Source of the DNA: Deltaproteobacteria bacterium
GTDB lineage: Bacteria; Myxococcota_A; Polyangia; HGW-17; SLPX01
Assembly: GCA_021162935.1 (NCBI GenBank)
Contig: JAGGXR010000027.1
Coordinates: 1 to 38,903, forward strand
Length of the DNA: 38,903 nt
Direction of reading: 5' to 3'
The notes beneath the pieces are model-generated. The model was not told where the DNA came from and did no database searches. It saw nothing but the letters and a program-made list of their open reading frames with translations. The position numbers were made by a program, and so were the translations under genes. The stretch's first letter is position 1. The number at the start of each line of letters is the position of its first letter. Positions 26,727-35,457 of this stretch are shown here, piece by piece.

Positions 26727-28883
26727 ATGCGTGACGGTGACGATTTCGTGACGGAAGGAACCCCGGATGTTCTGCCTGCGGAACGAGCGGCCGCGAGGTG
26801 GCGTCCCCAGCCGGACGGCGAAGAGTATTCTATGGCACGGGACCTTGGAGGGTATCGGATCACCCGCGGCATCGTGAGCGCCTCGGTTCCCTTGTCTGCA
26901 GACAGTCGCGGCGGCTCACACACCCAGGTGCTGGTCATGGACGCCCAACAACTCGCGGTCGTGCTGGGGGATTGGATTCGATTGGTGGGTCGAGACCCAG
27001 AAACCGAGGCGGAGCGGATCGAGACGTTCGCCCGTGAGGTGGCTGATCGTTTTTTGGTCAAGGTGGGCAACATCGATCTGTTCGTGATGCGTCTGGGAGG
27101 TAAGAGGGAGGCGGTTTTGCCGAGGTCCGACGTCTCGGAGGTGTTCGGGCCGATTGGATACAGCCTCTATCCCTCCTTCGACAAGGCGGTCCAGGATTCC
27201 ATGGAGGCCGGTCGAGAAATTCCCTATTTTGCGTATGGCGGGGCGGCGGACCAGTTCGCCGCATTCCTGCCGGATGTCTTTCGTGACTTCGTGGATGGGC
27301 GCATCGACCATCTGCCCGAAGGAGGCCCCGAAGGCCTCTTCTTGGTCTATGAGTTGGATGCTCGTCGCGAGCTGACTCTTTTTGAGATTCTCGACGAAGA
27401 TCCCTACTTCGAACGACGTATTGCCGATTTTGATGACCTTCGGGCCTTCCAGGAACGCGTGCGCAAAGACCCGTTGGATCGGGCCACCAGAGATCGTCTC
27501 GAAGACTTCTTCAATCGACCGGTGACGGTGGGTGTCCGTGACACGCTCCGCTGGTTCCGTGGATCCAGACACCCCTCCCTGAATTGGCAGCAGGCCAAGC
27601 CCATCATTGATGACTGTTTTGACAAGCATGACGCGGAGAATTTCCTTCTGCCCGAATCCACCGTGTACACCGCTGCTCCGAGGCTCTTGCCCGAGGAGGT
27701 GGAACGCATCGAAGAGGAGAATGCGAGGGTGAGCCGCGCGTTTGCTACGCGCTGTGCCCTCGATCTTCCCCTCTCAACGACCAGGAAACTTGGCATGGAC
27801 GTCGTTCACACGGTCTGCGAGCAGGTACTTCGAGACCATCATGGGTACCCCAGGTACCGGGTGGAGCCGTTCAGTGGGTTCCTGAGCTTGGGGAACGTGA
27901 CGTTTCTGGCGCGATTCACCTATTACTTTTTTAGTCAGGTGGCCAAATTCGAGTATCCGAGGCGGCACAACGTGGATATCGGGGCTGCTTTGTATCGACG
28001 CGGCCTGCTCGATGAGTTGGCCTCGCGTCTCGATGACGACGAGTTCGACACGTTTTTACGGGTGCTCACGCGACGGCTTTTCGAGTACATGCGGGCCGGA
28101 GGTATCGACATTGATGGGCAGCATGGTGTCTATCAGCAGATCTTGACCACGTTCTGTTCGTTTCAGCAGCGGGCTGATTGGCTGCCAGCCGGCGAGACCC
28201 TCCTGCATCGCGTGTCCCTCGAGGAGCTGGCGACGCCTCGATATCGGTATCTGCTCCATGAGGTGCCTGAAATTGCCGAGAAGCTCGTCGTTTTTTTCAC
28301 CGTGGTGCTGAGGTTTTATCTGGACACGGATTTTATTCCCGACTTGCGTCCCGACGAGGCCGGTATCAATATTTTCGTGCTCGGCATCTGGGGATCCATC
28401 ACCGAAAATGTCCTCGTGATCATCAGTGAGGACGAGGAGCACAGCAGGCACGTACGGATTCGATTCGTGGACAACAAGGATCATTTCAAGGCCTACCGTC
28501 GGGACAAGGACAGGGAGCATCCACTTGGACTCGCCAAACATGCGGCCCGGCTGGCCGGTCCCGTGATCGAACCGGCCATGCTTCGAGCCGTCGGTGAGTT
28601 CGTCGAGGTCGTGGCGGAGCACCGTCGGGTCGTGGGCGAGGGACAGGTGAAGAGCAAGGATACGTCTCAGCCGCCTGAGTTGGTGGACATGGTCGAGCAC
28701 ATGGTGGAAATGTCCAGCGAGATAGTACGCCAGGGGCTCGACGAGACGAGTGAGGGCATCAAGGTGATGCTGACGGACAGCATCGATGACACCACCAAAC
28801 TCGTCATGCGTCTGGTGCGAAAGACCCTCAAGAAGCCGGTTACGGGGAAACGACAGCGACGACACGACAGCAGTGATACATGA
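26727..28883 (+). CDS. Conserved-looking protein of unknown function, 718 residues
   Basis: I do not recognise this family. The protein is soluble-looking: no signal peptide and no membrane segment. It is rich in Arg, Asp and Glu, with a mixed alpha/beta middle region and a charged helical C-terminus that ends in a basic tail (TLKKPVTGKRQRR). A stretch near residues 525-560 (YLDTDFIPDLRPDEAG, then IFVLGIWGS) is Asp-rich and distantly reminiscent of the catalytic region of atypical kinase folds. I see no HxD or DFG motif, so this stays open. AGGAG lies a few bases before the ATG. moeA begins 18 nt after its stop, so it heads the molybdenum-cofactor-type operon. Codon use matches its neighbours. 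Confidence 0.7.
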   Translation: MRDGDDFVTEGTPDVLPAERAAARWRPQPDGEEYSMARDLGGYRITRGIVSASVPLSADSRGGSHTQVLVMDAQQLAVVLGDWIRLVGRDPETEAERIETFAREVADRFLVKVGNIDLFVMRLGGKREAVLPRSDVSEVFGPIGYSLYPSFDKAVQDSMEAGREIPYFAYGGAADQFAAFLPDVFRDFVDGRIDHLPEGGPEGLFLVYELDARRELTLFEILDEDPYFERRIADFDDLRAFQERVRKDPLDRATRDRLEDFFNRPVTVGVRDTLRWFRGSRHPSLNWQQAKPIIDDCFDKHDAENFLLPESTVYTAAPRLLPEEVERIEEENARVSRAFATRCALDLPLSTTRKLGMDVVHTVCEQVLRDHHGYPRYRVEPFSGFLSLGNVTFLARFTYYFFSQVAKFEYPRRHNVDIGAALYRRGLLDELASRLDDDEFDTFLRVLTRRLFEYMRAGGIDIDGQHGVYQQILTTFCSFQQRADWLPAGETLLHRVSLEELATPRYRYLLHEVPEIAEKLVVFFTVVLRFYLDTDFIPDLRPDEAGINIFVLGIWGSITENVLVIISEDEEHSRHVRIRFVDNKDHFKAYRRDKDREHPLGLAKHAARLAGPVIEPAMLRAVGEFVEVVAEHRRVVGEGQVKSKDTSQPPELVDMVEHMVEMSSEIVRQGLDETSEGIKVMLTDSIDDTTKLVMRLVRKTLKKPVTGKRQRRHDSSDT

Positions 28884-28901
28884 CGTGACTGGAGCAGTGA
28901 C

Positions 28902-30188
28902 ATGACCGAAGGGATCCAGGGCAATGAGTTCCTCAAACTCGTCCCCCCCCTGCAGGCGTTGAAGGTGCTGTCGGAATTCGGCGGACTGGAGCCGGAGGCC
29001 GCCGAGGTCGCTGACGCGGTGGGGCGGGTTCTGGCCGAATCGGTCGTGGTGCCTCATGACTATCCGCCCTTCGATCGGGCGACGGTGGACGGCTATGCCG
29101 TCCGGTCGCTGGACGTACAGGGAGCCAGCAACGGAGTTCCAGCGACGCTCGAGAGCATTGGCCGCATCGAGGCGGGGCGGGTCTTCGATGGCCGTGTGGG
29201 GCCGGGCCAAGCCTTGGCCGTGCCCACGGGCGGGGTCCTGCCTCGGGGCGCGGATGCCGTGGTCATGGTCGAGGACACGGCCGAGGTGGCGGGTGGACTG
29301 GTGGAGGTGTACCGAGCCGCCGGTGTGGGGCGCAACGTCCTGCATCGTGGCGAGGACGCTGGCGAGGGCCAGATTCTGCTCGTCGCGGGAACCAGGCTCA
29401 GGTCGCATCACATCGGGGCGCTCTGCGGGCTCGGAATCGGGACGGCCTCCGTGGTGCGCCGGCCCGTGGTCGGTGTTCTGGCCACGGGCAACGAAATCGT
29501 GTCTCCGGACCAGGAACCGGGTCCCGGCCAGATCCGCGACGTGAACCAACATGCCATGGCGGCTGCTGTGGAGAGCCGTGGTTGGCGCGCCATCCGTGGG
29601 GGTATCGTTCCCGATCGGCTGGATGAATTAACGGCGTCGGTCGCGGGGTTGCTCAGCGACTGTGACGTGGTGCTCTTGTCCGGGGGGAGTTCCGTGGGCG
29701 TGCGGGACCTGACGGCAACGGCCTTGGAGCGGCTCGGGGGTAGGATTTTGTTTCATGGGGTCGCGGTGAAGCCGGGGAGACCGACCATCTGCGCCATGGT
29801 CAATGGGAAGCCTGTGTTCGGCATGCCGGGACATCCCGTGTCGAGCGCCGTCTCGTTCGAGTTGTTCGTTGCGCCCTTGCTTCGGAGCATCGAGGGAGAA
29901 GTTTTTGGCCTCGGGGAGATGGACGTTCGCTCTTGGCCCGATGCCAGGATGTGGCCCACGAGGCAACGGGCCTTGTTGGCTCGGAGAGTGGCTTCGGTGC
30001 CAGGCAGAGACGAGTTCATCCGGGTGCGCCTGCGCCGGGATGCGCAGGATCGGTGGATGGCGGATCCCGTTCCCGGAGATTCGTCGGTGCTCACCTCCGT
30101 GGTGTCCGCCCATGGCTTGGTTCGACTTCCGGCCGGGCTCGAAGGTCTGGAGGCCGGATCGGAGGTCGAGGTGCTTACATATGGCTAG
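28902..30188 (+). CDS. moeA: Molybdopterin molybdotransferase MoeA
   Basis: MoeA inserts molybdate or tungstate into adenylylated molybdopterin to finish the cofactor. The 428-residue product has the family's four-domain layout. Visible pieces are PPFDRATVDGYAV (the usual form is P-FDNSAMDGYA), PTGGVLPRGADAVVMVED, ATGNEIV, LLSGGSSVGVRD and GMPGHPVSS near the C-terminal beta-barrel domain. The Ser/Met positions of the first motif are changed to Ala/Val, a mild oddity. It follows the 718-residue gene by 18 nt. Its stop codon overlaps the start of the substrate-binding lipoprotein gene by 8 nt, which implies translational coupling. Confidence 0.92.
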   Translation: MTEGIQGNEFLKLVPPLQALKVLSEFGGLEPEAAEVADAVGRVLAESVVVPHDYPPFDRATVDGYAVRSLDVQGASNGVPATLESIGRIEAGRVFDGRVGPGQALAVPTGGVLPRGADAVVMVEDTAEVAGGLVEVYRAAGVGRNVLHRGEDAGEGQILLVAGTRLRSHHIGALCGLGIGTASVVRRPVVGVLATGNEIVSPDQEPGPGQIRDVNQHAMAAAVESRGWRAIRGGIVPDRLDELTASVAGLLSDCDVVLLSGGSSVGVRDLTATALERLGGRILFHGVAVKPGRPTICAMVNGKPVFGMPGHPVSSAVSFELFVAPLLRSIEGEVFGLGEMDVRSWPDARMWPTRQRALLARRVASVPGRDEFIRVRLRRDAQDRWMADPVPGDSSVLTSVVSAHGLVRLPAGLEGLEAGSEVEVLTYG

Positions 30189-32019
30189 GCTCAGAAGCTT
30201 GAAACGTGCGTTCATTGTTCGGACCAAAGGACGATCGTCGAGCGCCATGTTGGTGTGGCTTGTTTCGATGCTGATGCTCTTGGCGGGCTGTCATCCCGGG
30301 GCGCGAGGCCAGAGGTTGCCACGGGCGCAGGTGGCTGCCGGCGGTCTTCTGCGGGTTCGGTTGGCCTGGGAGCCTCGACCCCTCAATCCGGTGTTCAACA
30401 GTGATATCCGCGCCTGGCGCATGTTCTTCCCGTCCGTGCTCGAACCACTCGTCGATTTGGAACCCGAGAACGGAAAGGTGCGGGGCCGGCTCGTGACCTC
30501 CTGGTCGGAGAAACGGACGAAGGGCGGCGGGCAGGTGTGGCGTCTGGAACTGCGGCGTGGGGTACATTGGCACGACGGTCGGCCCCTGACAGCCGAAGAC
30601 GTGAAATTCACGCTCGATCTCGCTGGTGGCAAGAGGCCGAGTAAGTGGCTCGTGGGCAGTGACATGGACTCGATTGGGTTGCCCGTCGGCGACGTGCGTG
30701 TCCTGGATCCTTTGGAGGTCGAGGTTCGCCTCGACAAGGCGGATCCGGATTTCCTGGCACGACTGGCCCGGTTCCCCGTGGTTTCCAAGCACCAACTGAT
30801 GGACTGTGGCGGCATTCGGTCCTGCACCCGTGTTTTGGACCAGCCGATCGGGACCGGGCCTCTCCGGTTGGTTCAGTGGTGGCCGGGCAAGAAAGTGCTT
30901 TTGGAGAGGAACAAGGCTTACTGGGGACCGGCTGCTACCATCGATGCCTTGGAGTATCGGTTCATCCCGAGCACGGCCGAGTCGATTGCCGCCCTCAAGC
31001 GGGGAGATGTGGACGTGGTCGCCGGCTGGAGCAGCAGGGACTGGATTCGTCTTGCTCCCGAGCTGCTGCGTGAGCGGGAGGGCTTCCGCAAGGTGTTGGC
31101 CCAGCCTCACGGCATGGTGCTCCTCGTCGTCTATGGGCCCATGGAGTCGGCAGCACGCCCGGTGAGACAGGCCATTGGACATCTCATCGACCGGCAGGTC
31201 CTGACCCAGATTTTTCCATGGGGAGCCGGGCCGTTCATTTCGGGCCCCGTCAGCCACGACAGTGCGCAGCAGCGTCAGTTTCGCCATGCGGTCTCCCATG
31301 ATGCAGCGTTGGCTGGTAGGCTTTTCGAGCAGGCAGGTTGGAAGATGACCCTTCGTGGGATCATGCGGGAATTTGGACGCGACCTGGTGGAGACCGTCTT
31401 GATCCCAGCCGGTTCCATGGGAGCCAGGTTGGCCTGGGAGAAAATGGTTCCTCTGTTCCGCAAAGCGGGCGTCAGGCTCAAGCTCGTCGAAGTGACCGCG
31501 GCCCAATATCGCTGGTCTGGGATCGTATCGAGCAGTTCCAGATCGTCGTATTCGAAGATCGTGCTGGTGTACGAGACGGCACCCTCGACCATTGGATTCG
31601 AATCCTTCTTGTCACCAAAGATGCTGGACGTGATCCGTAAAAAGTTGGGGCTTCCCGTGCAGGCCAGGACTGCAGTGCCGCGAAGGGGGCGTCGTGTCAT
31701 TCGGATCGCGCATCGTCACGTTTCAAGATTGGATGTCGTGGCAGCGGGCAAGGCGGCGATGGATGAGGGGGTCGTGGTTCCTTTGTTTGCTCCGACTTTG
31801 CCGGTAGTCGCCTCCTGCCGCGTCAGGTCCCTTCCTCGCGGGGGCCTGTGGTTTCGGTTCGACCGGGTTCGTCTCGTGGCCGGGTGTCCTCGGTCGAAGG
31901 CACATAAACGCGTGTATCGGCCTCGGCGGTCGATGGCTCGCAAGGCAATGATCAAGCCTCGACGGTCGAACGCACGAGAGCGAGTGAACGGAGCTCGACG
32001 GTCGAACGCACGAGAGTGA
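30181..32019 (+). CDS. Peptide-type ABC transporter substrate-binding lipoprotein
   Basis: Family 5 solute-binding protein (DppA/OppA-like), 612 residues. A signal ends in MLLAGC, a good lipobox. The conserved start of the mature domain (WEPRPLNPVF), the HWHDGRPLTAEDVKFTLDL segment, the GTGPLRLVQWWPG segment and the LKRGDVDVVAG segment are all family landmarks. The ligand is usually an oligopeptide or nickel/haem. No permease or ATPase genes are in the window, so it may serve a transporter elsewhere or act alone. The ATG at 30181 overlaps the moeA stop by 8 nt; an internal ATG at 30247 is possible. The C-terminus is an odd basic tail made by the 36-bp repeat (RRSNARERVNGA). Confidence 0.85.
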   Translation: MARLRSLKRAFIVRTKGRSSSAMLVWLVSMLMLLAGCHPGARGQRLPRAQVAAGGLLRVRLAWEPRPLNPVFNSDIRAWRMFFPSVLEPLVDLEPENGKVRGRLVTSWSEKRTKGGGQVWRLELRRGVHWHDGRPLTAEDVKFTLDLAGGKRPSKWLVGSDMDSIGLPVGDVRVLDPLEVEVRLDKADPDFLARLARFPVVSKHQLMDCGGIRSCTRVLDQPIGTGPLRLVQWWPGKKVLLERNKAYWGPAATIDALEYRFIPSTAESIAALKRGDVDVVAGWSSRDWIRLAPELLREREGFRKVLAQPHGMVLLVVYGPMESAARPVRQAIGHLIDRQVLTQIFPWGAGPFISGPVSHDSAQQRQFRHAVSHDAALAGRLFEQAGWKMTLRGIMREFGRDLVETVLIPAGSMGARLAWEKMVPLFRKAGVRLKLVEVTAAQYRWSGIVSSSSRSSYSKIVLVYETAPSTIGFESFLSPKMLDVIRKKLGLPVQARTAVPRRGRRVIRIAHRHVSRLDVVAAGKAAMDEGVVVPLFAPTLPVVASCRVRSLPRGGLWFRFDRVRLVAGCPRSKAHKRVYRPRRSMARKAMIKPRRSNARERVNGARRSNARE

Positions 32020-32045
32020 GTGAACGGAACTCGACGGTCGAACGC
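31958..32045 (+). repeat. 36-bp tandem repeat spanning a stop codon and the next gene's leader
   Basis: The unit CTCGACGGTCGAACGCACGA starts at 31958 and 31994, and a partial copy starts at 32030, giving a 36-bp period. It encodes the last residues of the substrate-binding protein. In the second unit GCGAGTGA became GTGAGTGA, which creates both the stop (TGA 32017-32019) and an overlapping GTG start (32016). Confidence 0.8.
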
Positions 32046-32090
32046 TCGATAGCGGGCGGACGGGCCGTGACGAGGCGGATGAGGTTCGCC

Positions 32091-34010
32091 ATGGCGAAAC
32101 GGAAGGCATATCTGGACATGACCACGGTGGCCGAGGCGCTCGAACGCCTCTGGTCGGCCCTAGGCGACGGACGCAGCGGCGAAGAAAGGGTTTCTGTGAC
32201 CGAGGCGCTTGGGCGGGTCACGAGCAGACCAGTGCTGGCGGTAACGAGCAGCCCGTCCTATCGGGCGGCTGCGATGGATGGGGTTGCCGTTCGGGCAGCG
32301 GATACGGATGGAGCGAGCGAGCTGCGGCCCGTGACGCTTCGGGTCGGAGAGCAGGCCATTGACGTGGACACGGGCGACGTGGTCCCTGACGGTTTCGATG
32401 CGGTGATCATGGCCGAAGACGTCTGGCCGGGAGAGGATGACACCACGGTCGTCGCTTCTGCTCCTGTGAGCCGATGGCAGCACGTGCGCCAGGTGGGAGA
32501 GGACGTGGTCCAGGGCGAGATGGTTTTGTCCTCGGCGCTCAGACTCGAACCGAGGCATCTGGCCGTGGCCCTCGCCGCGGGTCATCTGGACCTGTGGGTC
32601 CGGGTCCATCCCTGCCTGGGCATCATCCCGACGGGGGACGAGTTGGTGGAGCCGGGGCCGAACGTACGCCCGGGCGAGGTGGCTGAGTTCAACTCCAAGA
32701 TGCTCGCCGCCATGCTCGAACAGTGGGGCGGTAGGCCGGTCGTCTATGCCTCGGTTCCCGACGATCGGGGGCGCATCCAGGCGGCCGTGGAACGGGCACT
32801 TGCAGAATGCGACGCGGCGCTCGTGCTGGCCGGTTCGTCGGCTGGTCGCGAGGACTACACGGCCTCGGTCCTCTCGACCCTCGGGAAGCTCCTGGTCCAC
32901 GGGGTGAACATCATGCCGGGCAAGCCCACGGCTTTGGCCGTGGTGGCGGGAAAGCCCGTGTTCGGCATCCCAGGGTATCCGGTGTCTGCATCCGTATCCG
33001 CTGACACGTTCGTCGGTCCCTGGATAGCGAAGCGTCTCGGCCTGGCCGCTTCAAAGCGACCGAAGTTGACCGCGCGCCTGGCCCGGAAGGTTCCGTCCAA
33101 GGCTGGCCATCGCGAGGTGGTGCGCGTCGTGGCGGCTCAGGTCGGCCAGGACATCGTGGCGCTTCCCCTCGCCCGGGGGGCAGGCGTCATTTCGTCATTG
33201 AGTCGTGCGACTGGGCTTGTGACCTTCGACGAGCACGACGAGGGGGCCCCTGCCGGCGAATCCGTCGTCGTGGAACTGCTCGTGACCAGGGACCAGGTGG
33301 CGCGGACCCTGCTCCACGTGGGCAGCCACGATCTCGCCCTGGACCTGGTGGCCGAGCTGCTGCGTCGTCTCCACCCAGGCTGGGACATGGTATCGGCAAG
33401 CGTGGGCAGCATGGCGGGCCTTGCCGCCCTGGCCGGGCACAGCGCCCACTTGGCAGGGACTCACCTGTTGGACGCCCCGACCGGAACCTACAACGTGGCC
33501 GCCCTGCGTCGTGTCCTGCCCGACAGACCCACGCTGCTCGTTCGCCTCGCCCTGCGTGAGCAGGGGCTCTACCTGCCTAAGAAAAACCCCAAGCGCATCG
33601 GCTCGATTGCGGACCTGGCTCGGGACGACGTGACCATTGCGAATCGTCAGCCGGGGTCTGGGACCCGGGTCCTGCTCGACCATCTCCTGGCCGGCGAGCA
33701 CATCGATCCGGCCTCCGTGGCTGGCTACGACCGGATCGAATCCACCCACAGCGCTTCGGCCGAGGCGGTCCGCAGCGGCGCCGTGGATACGGCTCTCGGG
33801 ATACGACTTGCCGCTACGGCTCTTGGCCTGGACTTCGTGCCCCTGGCCGAGGAGCCCTATGAATTGGCCATTCCGTTGGACCTGCTCGACGACCCGGCGG
33901 TGACCCGGTTCCTGACGGCGTTGCGCCACAAGGACCTTCGGGGCCAACTCGATCGGCTGGACGGCTATCGTCCCGAGCGGACAGGAGAGGAAATTGCTCG
34001 GGTCGAATAG
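32091..34010 (+). CDS. MoeA fused to a periplasmic-binding-protein-like domain
   Basis: A second, diverged MoeA (639 residues from this start). The MoeA half carries SYRAAAMDGVAV, VPDGFDAVIMAEDVW, PTGDELVEPG, LVLAGSSAGREDYT and GIPGYPVSAS. From about residue 400 a domain of the PBP-like class found at the end of archaeal and some bacterial MoeA proteins follows. Its landmarks are GSHDLALDLVAELL, GSMAGLAAL, GTYNVAALR, ANRQPGSGTR and the final LIxxxxFVPLAEEPYELAIP-type ending. The domain may sense or deliver the metal oxyanion. I chose the ATG at 32091, preceded by GAGG six bases away; GTG 32016, in the repeat, would add 25 basic residues. Two MoeA paralogues could divide Mo and W insertion, which is inference. 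Confidence 0.88.
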   Translation: MAKRKAYLDMTTVAEALERLWSALGDGRSGEERVSVTEALGRVTSRPVLAVTSSPSYRAAAMDGVAVRAADTDGASELRPVTLRVGEQAIDVDTGDVVPDGFDAVIMAEDVWPGEDDTTVVASAPVSRWQHVRQVGEDVVQGEMVLSSALRLEPRHLAVALAAGHLDLWVRVHPCLGIIPTGDELVEPGPNVRPGEVAEFNSKMLAAMLEQWGGRPVVYASVPDDRGRIQAAVERALAECDAALVLAGSSAGREDYTASVLSTLGKLLVHGVNIMPGKPTALAVVAGKPVFGIPGYPVSASVSADTFVGPWIAKRLGLAASKRPKLTARLARKVPSKAGHREVVRVVAAQVGQDIVALPLARGAGVISSLSRATGLVTFDEHDEGAPAGESVVVELLVTRDQVARTLLHVGSHDLALDLVAELLRRLHPGWDMVSASVGSMAGLAALAGHSAHLAGTHLLDAPTGTYNVAALRRVLPDRPTLLVRLALREQGLYLPKKNPKRIGSIADLARDDVTIANRQPGSGTRVLLDHLLAGEHIDPASVAGYDRIESTHSASAEAVRSGAVDTALGIRLAATALGLDFVPLAEEPYELAIPLDLLDDPAVTRFLTALRHKDLRGQLDRLDGYRPERTGEEIARVE

Positions 34011-34066
34011 CCAGCGCGACGATTGCGGCTCCTTTCGGACGGGGCGGATCACCGTGAGGATGCGTC

Positions 34067-35209
34067 ATGGCTGACGTGGACGTGACCGTGGTGGGCGCAG
34101 GAGTCGTGGGCCTCGCCGTTGCTCGGGAGCTTGTCTCGTCGGGTCGCAGTGTCTTCCTGGTGGAGCAGCACGATCGGGTGGGGCAGGAGACCTCGTCCCG
34201 CAACAGTGAGGTCATCCACGCCGGGCTCTACTACGAACCTGGCAGCCTCAAGGCAACCCTCTGCGTGGAGGGCTCCCGCCTCATCTTGGCCTTCTGCCGT
34301 GATCGATCAATCCCATACAGACAGGTGGGCAAGCTCGTGGTGGCCACCGAGTCGAGCCAGGTGGACCATTTGGAATGGCTCTACCGCAACGCAACTGACT
34401 GCGGGGCGACGAATTTGGAGATGCTCGACGCTGAAGGTATCCGCAAGCTGGAGCCTGCCGTGGCTGGTTTGACGGCCCTTCATTCCCCGCTCAGTGCCGT
34501 GGTGGACACCTGGGAACTCATGCAGGCCTACAAGACCGAGTTTTTTGCCCAGGGCGGCCACCTCGTGCTTCGGGCCCGGGTGACCGACCTGGACGGCGAC
34601 GACCCGGATGGCTGGCGTGTCGTGGTGACGCGGCCCGACGGCCAACAGGAGTCCTTCACCTCGACGCTCTTGGTCAATTCGGCGGGGTTGGCGGCCGACC
34701 GGATCCTGGAATTGGCAGGCTTGGGTCCCGATGCCTTGGGCCTTCGTCTCCATTTTTGGAAGGGGCGGTACTTTGCCGTGCGTCCCTCGTTCGCCCGTCG
34801 CATCAATGGCCTGTTGTACCCGGTCCCCGGCAACCTGTCGGGCGGGCTCGGGGTGCACTTCACCCCGGACGTCACCGGTAGGGTGCGCCTGGGCCCCGAT
34901 GCCGTGTACGTGGGGCAGGCCTATCCTCCCGACTACGATGTCGGAGACGACCCGGACCTGCACGACGCCTTCTGGAAATCGGGCAGGAGTCTTGTAGCCG
35001 ACCTGGAGCGAAGCGACATCCAACCGGACAGCTCGGGCATTCGTGCCCGCCTCTACGCTCCAGGTGACTCGGTCCGCGACTTCGAGATTCGAATCCAGAC
35101 CCGGGCGCGATCTGCAGCCGTACATCTGTTGGGAATCGAATCCCCAGGTCTGACCGCCAGCCCGGCCATCGCCAGGCAGGTGCGACGGAGCCTCGACGAC
35201 CTTGCGTGA
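34067..35209 (+). CDS. FAD-dependent oxidoreductase, L-2-hydroxyglutarate dehydrogenase-like
   Basis: DAO-superfamily flavoprotein (380 residues). The FAD-binding GAGVVGLAVARELV is at the N-terminus. The group's signature SSRNSEVIHAGLYY, with PGSLKA, follows. The C-terminal RDFEIRIQ and LLGIESPGLTASPAIA segments are typical of L-2-hydroxyglutarate oxidase/dehydrogenase (LhgO/L2HGDH) and its relatives. The enzyme would oxidise an L-2-hydroxyacid and pass electrons to quinone or oxygen; the precise substrate is not shown. It begins 56 nt after the MoeA-fusion gene, so it may belong to the same transcript. The link to molybdenum cofactor is not obvious. Confidence 0.85.
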   Translation: MADVDVTVVGAGVVGLAVARELVSSGRSVFLVEQHDRVGQETSSRNSEVIHAGLYYEPGSLKATLCVEGSRLILAFCRDRSIPYRQVGKLVVATESSQVDHLEWLYRNATDCGATNLEMLDAEGIRKLEPAVAGLTALHSPLSAVVDTWELMQAYKTEFFAQGGHLVLRARVTDLDGDDPDGWRVVVTRPDGQQESFTSTLLVNSAGLAADRILELAGLGPDALGLRLHFWKGRYFAVRPSFARRINGLLYPVPGNLSGGLGVHFTPDVTGRVRLGPDAVYVGQAYPPDYDVGDDPDLHDAFWKSGRSLVADLERSDIQPDSSGIRARLYAPGDSVRDFEIRIQTRARSAAVHLLGIESPGLTASPAIARQVRRSLDDLA

Positions 35210-35405
35210 ACGGAATATGCATGGTGATCGCATCCCGCAATGGTTTGAGCAGGTGGCGTAGGTTTCGTACCAGTCACAGACGTTGTTTCCACGGACGATG
35301 CCTACCGCCTTGACCAGGGTCCATGTCACACGATAGCATCCGCTTGGTCTATCGATAGGAAGAGCGCTGTTTTTGTAGGAAGGCATGGGCATGAGGACCG
35401 TTTGG

Positions 35406-35450
35406 GACACGAGGACCTTGGACACGAAAACCTTGGACACGAGGACCCAG
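35406..35450 (+). repeat. 15-bp tandem repeat, three units, before rmuC
   Basis: GACACGAGGACCTTG, GACACGAAAACCTTG and GACACGAGGACCCAG follow each other without gaps (35406-35450), ending 7 bases before the rmuC start. The copy number may affect the leader and its translation. The rest of the 248-base gap (35210-35457) shows no gene. Confidence 0.75.
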
Positions 35451-35457
35451 GAAGGGG

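Noticed and set aside
28056-29552. 498-codon minus-strand frame under the 718-residue gene and moeA
   Set aside because: It crosses two well-supported genes on the other strand and has no recognisable domain.
30175-31506. 443-codon minus-strand frame under the binding lipoprotein
   Set aside because: It is an antisense shadow; the plus frame carries the lipobox and all family-5 binding-protein motifs.
5771-35209. glpK and the FAD dehydrogenase as a glycerol catabolic pair
   Set aside because: They are 28 kb apart, and the flavoprotein signature fits L-2-hydroxyglutarate-type enzymes better than GlpD.
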